Below are positions 18,097 to 27,040 of a DNA stretch of 64,000 nt, one piece after another; position 1 is the stretch's first letter, and every line of letters begins with the position of its first letter. Under the pieces are notes generated by a model, which saw only the letters and a program-made list of their open reading frames with translations, was not told the origin of the DNA and did not search any database. This DNA is from Roseivivax sp. THAF197b (lineage in GTDB: Bacteria > Pseudomonadota > Alphaproteobacteria > Rhodobacterales > Rhodobacteraceae), in assembly GCF_009363255.1 (NCBI RefSeq), contig NZ_CP045318.1, positions 2,655,501 to 2,719,500 of the forward strand, in the 5' to 3' direction. Position numbers and translations under genes: made by a program.

Positions 18097-19751
18097 ACGT
18101 GCACGTCCCCCAGGGTTTGATCGCGGATGCGCTGCCGCAGGTCCTGTCGATTGCAGAGCAGATCGATGCGGAGGGCCTATCCGCGTCCGAGCGGGCGAAT
18201 GTCGCGGTCACCTACCTGCTTGAGACTTCGGCAGCCGCATGGCCACTGGCGCTCCAGCGTCAGATCCTTGTCGCGGCGACCGCGGCGCTTGAGGGCGATC
18301 CCGATCCGGAGACGCCGCTCCCTGCCGCTACTCCGCTTCCTGCCGCGGCCCCCGATGAGGACGCGAGCCCGCAGCCTTCGCGCCTCGCAGATACCGCCCC
18401 GGCGCAGACCTTGGAGACGTGGCAGCACGCCTCCGACGCACCCGTGAAGCCCGCATCCGCCGCTGTCGAGACGGGCGCGTTCTCCGGCGATCTGATGAAT
18501 CTGGCCAACAAGGTCGTGCAGGATCTGTCTGATATCCTCGACTTCTCGGACCTCGCGGGCAAGCCGCGCGCGGAGCAGGAAAAGGCCATTCACGACGCCA
18601 TCCGCAGGCTGTCCGAAGACCGCAAGATGCATCTCAACGGACGCGAAGTGTCCGATCTGGTGAACGCGGTTCTGGCGGACATGCTGGGCCTCGGCCCGCT
18701 TGAGGCATTGCTGGCCGATGACCGGGTGACGGACATCATGGTGAACGGGCCCCACCAGGTCTATGTCGAACGGTCGGGCAAGCTGGAACTGACGCAAGTG
18801 CGGTTTCGCGACAATGCGCATGTCTTCGCCGTGGCAAGCCGCATCGTGGCCGCCATCGGGCGGCGCATCGATGAAAGCCAGCCCATGGTCGATGCACGCC
18901 TCAAGGATGGCAGTCGCGTCAACGTGGCCGTGCCGCCCCTGGCGATCGACGGGCCGACCATCACGATCAGGAAGTTCCCGTCCAATCCGATCCGGCTCGA
19001 GGCACTGGTCGACAATGGCAGCCTGACATCGCAGATGGCGGCCTTTCTGGGTCTCGCCGCGTTCCTGCGGCTCAATATCCTCGTCTCCGGCGGCACCGGG
19101 TCCGGCAAGACGACCCTGATGAACGCCATGTCGCAATTCATCCCCGAGGGCGAGCGCGTCGTGACCATCGAAGACGTCGCCGAATTGCGGTTCCAGCAGC
19201 CCCATGTGGTCCGCTTCGAAACGCGTCCGCCCAATGTCGAAGGCACCGGCGAAGTGACCATGCGGACCCTCGTGCGCAACGCGCTGCGCATGCGCCCCGA
19301 CCGGATCATCATTGGCGAGATCCGCGGCGACGAGGTGCTCGATCTCCTGCAGGCGATGAATACCGGGCATGACGGCTCCATGAGCACGCTGCACGCCAAT
19401 TCCCCGCGCGAAGCGCTGACCCGCGTTGAAAGCATGGCCGCCCTCGCCGGATTTGCCCCGGGCACGGGCGTTGTCCGGCGCCAATTGTCCGATGCGGTGC
19501 ATCTCATCGTGCAGGTCTCGCGGATGCGCGACGGCAAACGCCGGATCACCTCCATCTCCGAGATTGCGGGCATCGCGGGCGACACGATCACCCTGCAGGA
19601 CCTGTTCACCTTCGAAGCCGATCCGAGCAGCACCCGCACGGAGGTCCGGGGCGATTTCCGCTATTCCGGCTTCCGTCCGAAATTCGCGAGCCGGGCCGCC
19701 GAATACGGCGTGGCCGATGAGCTCGACGCGCTGTTGAGGGCCAAGCCATGA
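18093..19751 (+). CDS. cpaF: Flp pilus assembly ATPase TadA/CpaF
   Basis: A 552-residue secretion ATPase of the GspE/VirB11 superfamily. The first 180 residues are a variable, Ala/Pro-rich region longer than in many homologues. The catalytic core then runs from about 190 to 545 with Walker A GGTGSGKTT (Lys339), an Asp box (VVTIEDVAELRF), Walker B DRIIIGEIRGDE and the His box TGHDGSMSTLHANS. It powers Flp pilus extension, and probably retraction, at the inner membrane with TadB and TadC. The start overlaps the cpaE stop (ATGA) and the end overlaps tadB by ATGA. Confidence 0.95.
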   Translation: MNVHVPQGLIADALPQVLSIAEQIDAEGLSASERANVAVTYLLETSAAAWPLALQRQILVAATAALEGDPDPETPLPAATPLPAAAPDEDASPQPSRLADTAPAQTLETWQHASDAPVKPASAAVETGAFSGDLMNLANKVVQDLSDILDFSDLAGKPRAEQEKAIHDAIRRLSEDRKMHLNGREVSDLVNAVLADMLGLGPLEALLADDRVTDIMVNGPHQVYVERSGKLELTQVRFRDNAHVFAVASRIVAAIGRRIDESQPMVDARLKDGSRVNVAVPPLAIDGPTITIRKFPSNPIRLEALVDNGSLTSQMAAFLGLAAFLRLNILVSGGTGSGKTTLMNAMSQFIPEGERVVTIEDVAELRFQQPHVVRFETRPPNVEGTGEVTMRTLVRNALRMRPDRIIIGEIRGDEVLDLLQAMNTGHDGSMSTLHANSPREALTRVESMAALAGFAPGTGVVRRQLSDAVHLIVQVSRMRDGKRRITSISEIAGIAGDTITLQDLFTFEADPSSTRTEVRGDFRYSGFRPKFASRAAEYGVADELDALLRAKP

Positions 19752-20686
19752 CACTCATCCTTCTTTGTCTCGCGGCCGGCTTCGTCACCCTTGCCGGGTT
19801 GGGCCTGTGGTTCATGATCCAGGCGGACCGTCAGCGCCGCCGACACCACACCCGCCTGCAGCGCGCGCGCCGCATGCGAGCGCAACCCGCCGCCGCGCCG
19901 CAGGCCAAGCGCACCGCCAAGCAGGAGCGACACGGCACGTTCGGCCGGATCGAAGCGCATCTGGCGCAAACCAGCCTGCGGGTCAGCATCGAGGAGCTTC
20001 TGGTGCAGGTATCGCTTGCCGTGCTCGGCCTCTACGCCCTGGCGGTCCTCTTTCTCGGGATGCATCCCGTGCTGGCGCTGCCCCTCGCGGTCCTGCTGCC
20101 GATTGGCGCGGCAAGCCTGATCCTGCGGATCGCGAAGGCCCGCTACCGGGCGGCTTTCACGGCCGAATTGCCCGAAACGCTCGATATCTTCGCACGCGGA
20201 TTGCGCGCGGGCCGTCCCGTTGCCGACTCGCTGGCCATCGTGGTCGACACCACCAAGGGGCCCGTCCATGCGGAGTTTTCGCGCTGCCATGACGAGATCC
20301 GGATGGGCACCTCCTTGGCCGATAGCCTTGCGCGGCTCGAGCTGCGGGTGCCCACCCCGGAGGTAAGCTTCTTTTCGGTCGCCACATCGCTGCAAACCGA
20401 AACCGGCGGAAACCTGATCGAGACGATGGAGGGGTTGGCCGCGCAGCTTCGCGAACGGCGCAAGCTGCGCAAGAAGGCGCGCGCCTTGTCTTCCGAGGCC
20501 CGTGCCAGTGCGCTCATTCTGGCGTCCCTGCCCTTTGCCGTGGTGCTCGCGATCGGGTTTCTGAACGGCGGCTACCTTGAGCCGCTCTATGCAGATCCAC
20601 GTGGGCAGGTGATGTCGCTCGTCGCGATCTCCAGCATCAGCCTGGGCGTTTTCATGATGGCGCAGATGGGCAAGCTCGATGTTTGA
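19748..20686 (+). CDS. tadB: Inner-membrane platform protein TadB
   Basis: A 312-residue GspF-type membrane protein with an N-terminal TM, a cytoplasmic helical domain carrying the T2SSF pattern (LPETLDIFARGLRAGRPVAD and FSVATSLQTETGGNLIETME) and two C-terminal membrane segments (about 255-305). With TadC it forms the membrane platform rotated by TadA. It overlaps tadA by four bases and tadC by eight, indicating translational coupling. Confidence 0.92.
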   Translation: MTLILLCLAAGFVTLAGLGLWFMIQADRQRRRHHTRLQRARRMRAQPAAAPQAKRTAKQERHGTFGRIEAHLAQTSLRVSIEELLVQVSLAVLGLYALAVLFLGMHPVLALPLAVLLPIGAASLILRIAKARYRAAFTAELPETLDIFARGLRAGRPVADSLAIVVDTTKGPVHAEFSRCHDEIRMGTSLADSLARLELRVPTPEVSFFSVATSLQTETGGNLIETMEGLAAQLRERRKLRKKARALSSEARASALILASLPFAVVLAIGFLNGGYLEPLYADPRGQVMSLVAISSISLGVFMMAQMGKLDV

Positions 20687-21650
20687 GACCCTGACCCCGA
20701 CCATCTTCTGGCCCGCCTTTTGCGGCCTGGTGCTCAGCGTGCTGGGCTTTGCCGCACTCTTGCATAATGAACGGCAACGCGAGCGCCTGACCCTGCGCCT
20801 CAATCGCGCGAACGGCACGGCCCCGGCGCGCCACCTGCATCAGACGCGGCGCCAGAGCGGCAGCCTCGCCCATGCGGGCCGCAAGCTGCACGGAATCGTC
20901 GTGCAGATGGGCGAGCGGTTGTCGATCATCCTCGGCGGTGAGGCGCGCGAGACCGCGATGGAGCTTGCCTCCGCCGGGTATCGCGGGCGCGACGCGCTGC
21001 TGATCTACGCCTTTCTGAAGACCGTCCTGCCGCTCATTGTCGTGGTTCTGGGCACGATCTGGGTTCTGAGCAGCCGAAGCTTCGGACTTCAGATGGTCCT
21101 GCCCGCCGCCGGCGTGATCGCGGCAGCCCTTGCCGTGTCGAAATGCGTCGATGCTGTCGTGTCCCGGCGGCGCAAGGCACGTCTTGCCCGTATTCGCCGC
21201 GGCTTTCCGGACATGCTCGAATTGCTGGTGATCTCGTCGGAGGCGGGCCTCGGGCCGCAACCGGCACTGCACCGCGTGGCGCATGAGCTGGCCGCGATCA
21301 GCCCGGAACTGGCGCGCGAGATCCTGCAGATGGTCTCCGAGATGCACATGACCAATGATCGGCGCGCGGCCTATGACAAGCTGAATATCCGCGTGCCTCT
21401 GCCGGAATTCGGTGTCTTCACCCAAACGCTGGATCAGTCCGACACCTACGGCACGCCGTTCTCGAAGGCGATGCGCACCCTGATCACCGAACAGCGCGCC
21501 AACCGTCTCATCGCGATCGAGGAGAAGGCCGCACGCCTTCCGGTCATCATGACCATGCCGCTGATCTTCTGCATCATGCCCGCGGTCTTCGTGGTCCTGG
21601 TCGGTCCCGCGGCCCTGAGCATCTTCGACAACATCATCTCCGGAGGATGA
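20679..21650 (+). CDS. tadC: Inner-membrane platform protein TadC
   Basis: A 323-residue partner of TadB with the same T2SSF architecture: two N-terminal membrane segments around 8-28 and 105-150, the cytoplasmic domain FPDMLELLVISSEAGLGPQP, and C-terminal membrane helices. The signature FTQTLDQSDTYGTPFSKAMR matches the TadC branch. It starts inside the last codons of tadB and ends just before tadE. Confidence 0.92.
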   Translation: MFETLTPTIFWPAFCGLVLSVLGFAALLHNERQRERLTLRLNRANGTAPARHLHQTRRQSGSLAHAGRKLHGIVVQMGERLSIILGGEARETAMELASAGYRGRDALLIYAFLKTVLPLIVVVLGTIWVLSSRSFGLQMVLPAAGVIAAALAVSKCVDAVVSRRRKARLARIRRGFPDMLELLVISSEAGLGPQPALHRVAHELAAISPELAREILQMVSEMHMTNDRRAAYDKLNIRVPLPEFGVFTQTLDQSDTYGTPFSKAMRTLITEQRANRLIAIEEKAARLPVIMTMPLIFCIMPAVFVVLVGPAALSIFDNIISGG

Positions 21651-21655
21651 CACGA

Positions 21656-22087
21656 ATGGCCCGTCTTTCACGTCGCTTCGCACGCCGGTTCCTCAAGGAT
21701 CAATCCGGCGCGGTTGCTGTCGAGTTCGTCCTGATCGCGCCCCTCTTGTTCGCGCTGCTATTCGGCATCGTCACGCTGGGCTATTTCATGGGGGTCAGCC
21801 ATTCCGTTCAGCATTTGGCCTCGGGCGCAGCGCGTGCCTCCGTGACCGGTCTCGACGAGACCGAACGCGCGACGCTCGCCAACGCCTACCTGTCAGAGGC
21901 GGGCCAGCGCTATCCGCTGCTCGCACAGGATTCCGTCACGCCGACCGTGACCTTCGACACCGAAGCCCCCGCAGGCATCAACGTAGAGGTGGCCTATGCC
22001 GTGGACGGATCTTTGCTGGACCTCGCCAACGGGTTTCTGAAACTGGGCATCACCCGCATCACCGGGAGCGCCTATCTTGCTTACTGA
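21656..22087 (+). CDS. tadE: TadE-like pseudopilin
   Basis: A 143-residue minor pilin-like protein with a basic leader followed by the TadE motif SGAVAVEFVLIAPLLFALLF, including the conserved Glu in the hydrophobic helix, and a short periplasmic domain. I prefer the ATG at 21656, nine bases after GGAGG (21642-21646). The ATG at 21647 directly abuts that site and would be too close. TadE is cleaved by the prepilin peptidase and is thought to help pilus assembly. Confidence 0.88.
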   Translation: MARLSRRFARRFLKDQSGAVAVEFVLIAPLLFALLFGIVTLGYFMGVSHSVQHLASGAARASVTGLDETERATLANAYLSEAGQRYPLLAQDSVTPTVTFDTEAPAGINVEVAYAVDGSLLDLANGFLKLGITRITGSAYLAY

Positions 22088-23867
22088 CCTGGCAACGGAC
22101 CGCGTGCGGCGTTTCACCGAAGACGAAGACGGCGCGGTGGCGATCATCGTCTCGCTGATGTTGACCGTGCTGATCGGTTTCGTGGCTTTGGGCGTGGACG
22201 CAGCCTCGCTCTACCGGGATCGGTCGCTTCTGCAGCAGGTCACCGACCTGACCGCTGTCAGCGCGATGGCCGAGCCCGACGAGGCCCCCGCCCGCGCGAC
22301 CCATACCCTTGCGCGAAACGGGACGGCGGCTTCTGCGCTGGACAGCCTTCAGACGGGTCGGCTTCTGCGCAATCCCGCCATCGCGCCGCAAGACCGCTTC
22401 ACCGCCCTGCCCGCAGGCAGTCCCGGCATCAACGCCGTCCGCGTTGTCCTGAAAGACGACGCCCCCCTCCATTTCGCCCGCGCCTTCACCACGGAGACCC
22501 ATGTGCCGCTGACGCGAACGGCAACGGCATCCCGGACCGGTGCCGCCAGCTTTGCGCTGACAAGTCACGTGGCCCATCTGGATGCGGCGGACCTCAATCA
22601 GCTCATTGCGCAAAACTATGGGGCAAGCGCCGCCATCGGCTTTGCAGATATGCAGATCATGGCGCAGACATCCGTGAACCTTGGCACGCTGCTCGGCGCG
22701 CTCGCCACAGGCCTCGGCAGCGACGCGCGCAACCCTGCGGAGGTGCTGACAGCCACAACGAGCGTCGGCGACATGATCGACGCGCTGTCCACGATTCTGC
22801 CGGCACCCTTGGCAGAGGCCGTGAGCGGGCTGGCCCAAGCGGCGGACACGTCTTCGGTATCGGTGGCGGCGCTCGTCGGTGGCATCGACCCCGCGCTCGG
22901 CCTGACCGCCTCGGATTTCCTGTCCGAGATCGAGATTTCGGCGCTGGATGTCGTACGGGCCGTGGTGGCCGCGGGTGATGCGCAGGCGCCCATCGCCCTG
23001 ACCACCGATCTGGGCGTGCCAGGGATCCTCGCCACGGATATCACCCTGACCGCTGCAGAGCCCCCCGCGCAATCGGGCTGGGTCGCGTTGGGCGAAGAAG
23101 GCGTGCAACTGCACCGCGCCGCCATGAATGTGCAGACGGATATCACCGTCGATCCGACCATCCTTGGCAATCTGGGCATCGGCGTTCAGGCCACCCGCAT
23201 CCATCTGCCGCTTGTCGCGGAACTCGCAGGCGCAACCGCCACGCTGGAGGAGATCGGCTGTTCGGTCACCAACCCGCAAGCGGTCGCGACCTCCTTCTCG
23301 ACCGCGCCCACCGCGCTGCATCCGCAAAACGGAACGGCAGTCGCTGCGCTTTACCTCGGTTCATTGCCCGAGGACGCGGACACCGCAGGCGGCATCGATC
23401 CGGCGGATCTGGGCTTTGCCGATCTGCTCGAGGTGACCCTCGTGATCGATCTGCCGCTGCTGCCCGATGTGACCATCGCCGGGCTGACGCTCCAGGCGCG
23501 GTCGCACGCGACGGCAGGCCGCGCGCAAGCCGAGACTGTCCGCTTCACCCATGAAGAGATCGCCGCAGGCACGACGACGAAGACCTACGGGTCGGGCGAT
23601 CTGCTCTCGACGGCCATCACGGATCTGCTGTCGCCTGCCAATACGGAACTGCGCGTCAAACCCGGCCAGGAAGGTCTGGTCTCCGGGCTCGCAGCGCCGC
23701 TGGTCGCAGACTTGCTCACCCTTCTGCCGACACGGTTTCTTTCCGCCCTCGCCGGACCGATTGACGCGGTCCTCGACGGCGCGCTCGACGCGGCCGGGCT
23801 GCAGATGGGTGCGGGGGAGCTGACCCTGACCGGGCATCATTGCGAGCCGATCCGCCTCGTTCAGTGA
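22077..23867 (+). CDS. TadG-like pilus-associated protein
   Basis: A 596-residue protein opening at a TTG (22077) with GGGAG eight bases upstream, overlapping tadE by 11 bases. The N-terminus carries the TadG/Tad motif EDGAVAIIVSLMLTVLIGFV followed by GVDAASLYRDRSLLQQVTDL, a single TM anchor. The remaining 550 residues are a periplasmic domain that I do not recognise beyond its Ala/Thr/Leu-rich composition; a von Willebrand fold, common in TadG, is not evident. As the last gene of the operon it is probably the envelope-spanning accessory subunit of the pilus. Confidence 0.8.
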   Translation: MLTDLATDRVRRFTEDEDGAVAIIVSLMLTVLIGFVALGVDAASLYRDRSLLQQVTDLTAVSAMAEPDEAPARATHTLARNGTAASALDSLQTGRLLRNPAIAPQDRFTALPAGSPGINAVRVVLKDDAPLHFARAFTTETHVPLTRTATASRTGAASFALTSHVAHLDAADLNQLIAQNYGASAAIGFADMQIMAQTSVNLGTLLGALATGLGSDARNPAEVLTATTSVGDMIDALSTILPAPLAEAVSGLAQAADTSSVSVAALVGGIDPALGLTASDFLSEIEISALDVVRAVVAAGDAQAPIALTTDLGVPGILATDITLTAAEPPAQSGWVALGEEGVQLHRAAMNVQTDITVDPTILGNLGIGVQATRIHLPLVAELAGATATLEEIGCSVTNPQAVATSFSTAPTALHPQNGTAVAALYLGSLPEDADTAGGIDPADLGFADLLEVTLVIDLPLLPDVTIAGLTLQARSHATAGRAQAETVRFTHEEIAAGTTTKTYGSGDLLSTAITDLLSPANTELRVKPGQEGLVSGLAAPLVADLLTLLPTRFLSALAGPIDAVLDGALDAAGLQMGAGELTLTGHHCEPIRLVQ

Positions 23868-23879
23868 GGCGTCAGATGC

Positions 23880-23933
23880 CCCCGGCTGCGGGGTTTCGAG
23901 CCAGTCAGATACGCGCCGCCGGTTCAGGCGGCG
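23880..23933. terminator. Convergent terminator candidates between the tad operon and the LuxR-type gene
   Basis: The hairpin CCCCG-GCTG-CGGGG at 23880-23893 is followed by TTT and could end the rightward tad transcript. A second hairpin, CGCCGCC-GGTTCA-GGCGGCG at 23914-23933, overlaps the last codons of the leftward regulator. Both are GC-rich with weak U-tracts, so this is a moderate call. Confidence 0.4.
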
Positions 23934-24475
23934 GACTTGCTGCGCCCGACAAGGGGAAGAACATTACGCGTGCGCATCTGGGTCTGCGGCGCGTCCGTTT
24001 CATTGGCCATCGAGCATACTTCGTCGGTGACGAAAGCGATGAGCTGGTAGCGCGATTCCAGACCGGATTTCTGGTAGATACGGCCAAGCTGCGATTTCAC
24101 CGTGGCGATGGCGCAGCCGCGCATCTCGGCGATTTCGCTGTTGGAAAATCCCTTCACCACGAAGATCGCGACATCCGCCTCGGCCTTGGACAGCCCCCAA
24201 TCGGAAGCATGGCGCAGGATCACCGTCTCCTTGGCCACGGGCTCCCCTGCGCCCGGTGCCAGCTTTTCCTTGCGCTGACGGTTCAGGAATGAGCGCAATT
24301 GCGTAAAGGTAACATAGGCCACCGTCGCCGTGAGCGCGAAGAACAGGGCAAAAAGCGCCGACAGGATTGCCGGGTCCGCGGCCTCGCCGGGCATCGCAAA
24401 ATGCCAGATCAAATACGTCTTGAGCGCAGCTATCGCTGTGACCAAACCAAACCCCGAAATCCAAATACGCAACAC
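23924..24475 (-). CDS. Membrane-anchored LuxR-type transcriptional regulator
   Basis: A 183-residue protein with two N-terminal membrane segments (about 5-25 and 38-62), a basic linker (FLNRQRKEKLAPG) and a C-terminal GerE/LuxR helix-turn-helix (WGLSKAEADVAIFVVKGFSN, then SEIAEMRGCAIATVKSQLGR). There is no receiver or autoinducer domain, so a membrane event would control DNA binding directly. The GTG start at 24475 has AGGAG seven bases upstream. It converges with the tad operon and is a candidate regulator of it, by proximity only. Tandem-TM plus LuxR proteins of this size recur in Rhodobacteraceae. Confidence 0.82.
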   Translation of the reverse strand: MLRIWISGFGLVTAIAALKTYLIWHFAMPGEAADPAILSALFALFFALTATVAYVTFTQLRSFLNRQRKEKLAPGAGEPVAKETVILRHASDWGLSKAEADVAIFVVKGFSNSEIAEMRGCAIATVKSQLGRIYQKSGLESRYQLIAFVTDEVCSMANETDAPQTQMRTRNVLPLVGRSKSAA

Positions 24476-24750
24476 AAGCCTGCTCCTGTTAATTTTCCTT
24501 CTCGGTGGGGCTTAGATTAACGATGATTGTGGCGAGACTAGGCCCCGGGGAAGCGTTATCCCCGACACTCCTGCAACCACGACCTTGCGGATAAGCCGCA
24601 GATATGACGGAACTTATGGGGTGTCGCGACGGGCAACTGCGCCGGTGACCGGGGGCGCCATAGGATCGTTGCGATGCATCAGGCCGCGCAGCTGTCGTGC
24701 CTGTCGGCAAGCCGCCATACGGATGCAATTTGCTCAATGAGGAAAATGGC

Positions 24751-25565
24751 GGTGCTGGCAGACCAATTCGAACTCGTCTCTACTGCGGCAGTCGCGCTGA
24801 CCTTTATGCCGCGCCGAGACCGCCCCACTCGGCGAGAGTAGCTGCGCGGTTCTGCTTGAAGATGTCGCGGCTGGAGAGAATGCGCTCCTAGTTGAAGTGA
24901 TCGTGAGCGGATGAGTGGACGGCGGCGAATTTCTGAAGACTTAGTATCCGCCGGAATCGAAGCATCGCGCGCTCGCGTCTTCGCAATGATAGATGCGAGT
25001 TCTCGGCGCGGTTGTTGATCCAGCGCCCTTCGGCTTCGTGGTTGATGTGGCCGACATCGTGCACAGCCGCGCTGTAGGACCGGAGCGTGTCCGTCGTGAG
25101 CACCTCGACCCGCCCGTGCCGTTTCATCAGTTCCCGCAGGAATTTCAGCGCCCCCTTGCAGTCGCTGCGCTTGGTGACCACGCTTTCCAGCACCTCGCCT
25201 TCGTGGTCGACGGCCCGCCAGAGATAGTGCGTCTTGCCGATGATCGTGACGAACACCTCGTCGAGGCGCCAACGCCACCGGCTCGATCGAAGCCCCTCGA
25301 TCCGGCGTTTCCGGATCTCGGCGGCGAAGGTCGGGCCGAAGCGGTTCCACCAGTAGCGCACCGTCTCGTGGCTGATTTCGATGCCGCGCTCGTGCAGAAG
25401 GTCATCGACGTTCCGCAGCGACAGCGGGAACCGAACATATAGCATCACCGCCAGACGAATGATCTCCGGGCTGGTCTTTAATACCGGAACGGGCTGCGCT
25501 TGATCATCGCCCGACGCTACGCAACCGCCCTGCCCCGCTCAAGTCCCAGTTCCTCTGACAGTGCC
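24751..25565 (-). mobile_element. IS6-family insertion sequence, decayed
   Basis: About 815 bp bounded by imperfect inverted repeats: GGTGCTGGCAGACCAATTC at the left end and, read inward on the minus strand from 25565, GGCACTGTCAGAGGAACTG. The length and the GGCACTG-type end match IS6. No 8-bp target duplication is seen (AAAATGGC on the left, CTGCGATG on the right), so the element has been rearranged after insertion or arose by adjacent deletion. The right end abuts an IS3 transposase fragment. Confidence 0.75.
24804..25507 (-). pseudogene. IS6-family transposase, frameshifted and with an amber stop
   Basis: The DDE core is intact: RWRLDEVFVTI, VLTTDTLRSYSAA and the RAENSHLSLRRRERAMLRF stretch. 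A start at 25507 (MIKRSPFRY) runs into TAA because one base is missing near 25480; the correct frame resumes with KTSPEIIRLAVMLYVRFPLS. At the other end an in-frame TAG at 24888-24890 interrupts the protein after AHDHFN. The expected continuation ERILSSRDIFKQNRAATLAE then reads to TAA at 24804. Repairing both would give 234 residues, the normal IS6 length. The copy is very probably inactive. Confidence 0.85.
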
Positions 25566-25570
25566 CTGCG

Positions 25571-25753
25571 ATGGAGAGTTTCTTATCATCGCTTAAGATC
25601 GAGCGGACGGCACGAAAGGTCTACCGCACCCGCGATGCCGCCCGCGCCGACGTCTTCGATTGCATAGAGCGCTTCTACAATCCGAGACGACGCCAATCGA
25701 AGTTGGGTTATCTCAGCCCCACGGCGTTCGAGGACCGAGCAATGCAAATCTAA
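25571..25753 (+). pseudogene. IS3-family transposase OrfB, C-terminal fragment
   Basis: Sixty codons match the end of an IS3 OrfB: MESFLSSLKIERTARKVYRT, then FDCIERFYNPRRRQSKLGYL, then SPTAFE. The Glu of the DDE triad is probably the one in MESF. The fragment begins six bases beyond the IS6 right end, so the IS6 element either inserted into or deleted the rest of this element. Confidence 0.75.
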
Positions 25754-25886
25754 ACCCGTGTCCACGGAAACGGAAGCAGGCCATTCTCTCCATTCGTCCG
25801 GCAGAGAAATTTCTACTTCCAAATCACCTGTACATCCGGGGATTTACCCTGACACGTGTCTTGCTGAGTTTGTCTGAAAGCACCCC

Positions 25887-26846
25887 TCAAGAAGCCATCG
25901 CCATCAAGCCAGGATTACCCTTCTTTGCTTTTATGCGCGCCTTCGCAACTTTGATCAAACGATCGAAATTTGGAGGCGAACCAACGTACATCTGAATTGG
26001 TTCTCCGATCGTAATATCCAGATGTGCTTCGCCAACCCTCTCTGCAAGAAGGCTACTTATCTGCGACGTCATTACATCTGGGTCAGGCACGTCCGTATTG
26101 ACCATCGAAAAGATGAATGTGCCCATTCCAATATGACTTACAAACATATCCTGCAATTCAAATACCTCCCTCAGAACCCCAATAAAGATTGAGAGAACAT
26201 CCAGAAACTCTTCCGCCGTTTTCTCTGAATAGAGCGCATCTATGTTGCTTATCTGAATTTGTGCCACTTGAACATTGTTGCCTTCGCTTCGAGTTAACTT
26301 CTCAAGGTAACTTTCGAAAGACCGAAGCGAAACCATGTTCTGGCTTTCAACATTCATGCTCATGACATCAATGGAGCGATCAACAGACACCATTGGGAAG
26401 CCAGAGATATCATTTGACTTACTGCTCTCCAACCGAAGCGCTAAATAACTATCCATCGCTGCTTTGCGCTCGGAGATTGACCTTTGCGCAACGCGCATCC
26501 TCGCGCTTACCTCAAGCAATTCAAATGGCTTTGTAATATAATCGAACGCCCCAGCACGAAATGATAAGTCAATGAACTTCTTGTCCGTCATTGCTGTTAT
26601 CATGATGATAGGTGTGTTCTTATAGCTCTCAAGCGTCCTAATATCGCGGCATAGCTCGATACCATTTTTCTCCGGCATGACGATATCAAGTAAAATACAA
26701 TCAAATGGCTTCCCTCCCTGATTCAATAAGGAGTAGGCCTCATCTGGATTGGTAACAATCGTCGTTTCGCTATACCCGACGTCGTGGAGGTATGCCTCCA
26801 AAATTTCACAAGCGTGCACATCATCATCTACAATCAGGATTTTCAT
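25887..26846 (-). CDS. Response regulator: receiver plus degenerate GGDEF-like domain (paralogue A)
   Basis: A 319-residue protein. Residues 1-125 form a receiver with Asp7-Asp8-Asp9, phospho-acceptor Asp54 in FDCILLDIVMPEKNG, the Thr in IIMITA and Lys in ITKPF. Residues about 155-300 follow the layout of a GGDEF domain, but the catalytic signature is GMGTF (in SHIGMGTFIFSMV) and the metal-binding Asp of the early strand is replaced, so cyclic-di-GMP synthesis is not expected. It shares the FDC-x-x-x-D54-I pattern with four other genes in this window. The gene is visibly AT-richer than the flanking operons. It is not overlapped with its neighbours; a GAGG ribosome-binding site precedes the ATG. 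It could act as a phosphorylation-controlled protein-protein or nucleotide-sensing output. Confidence 0.85.
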   Translation of the reverse strand: MKILIVDDDVHACEILEAYLHDVGYSETTIVTNPDEAYSLLNQGGKPFDCILLDIVMPEKNGIELCRDIRTLESYKNTPIIMITAMTDKKFIDLSFRAGAFDYITKPFELLEVSARMRVAQRSISERKAAMDSYLALRLESSKSNDISGFPMVSVDRSIDVMSMNVESQNMVSLRSFESYLEKLTRSEGNNVQVAQIQISNIDALYSEKTAEEFLDVLSIFIGVLREVFELQDMFVSHIGMGTFIFSMVNTDVPDPDVMTSQISSLLAERVGEAHLDITIGEPIQMYVGSPPNFDRLIKVAKARIKAKKGNPGLMAMAS

Positions 26847-27040
26847 TTTTTACCTCATGGCTTTCATAGGATTTGTCCCCGATGTCACCGTAGAAAATGT
26901 TACTAGTATACTGTTTTGTTTTCGTTGATCGCAACTAAAGCGATTTCTACCAGTCATTTTAAGAGGCATACACTACTTAGCACTCAGCTTTAGCCTACAA
27001 GTAAGGTAGTAGCCAAAAGTATTCGGTGGGGTATGTTCGA

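Noticed and set aside
24743..25573. 8-bp target duplication around the IS6 element
   Set aside because: The flanks AAAATGGC and CTGCGATG do not match.
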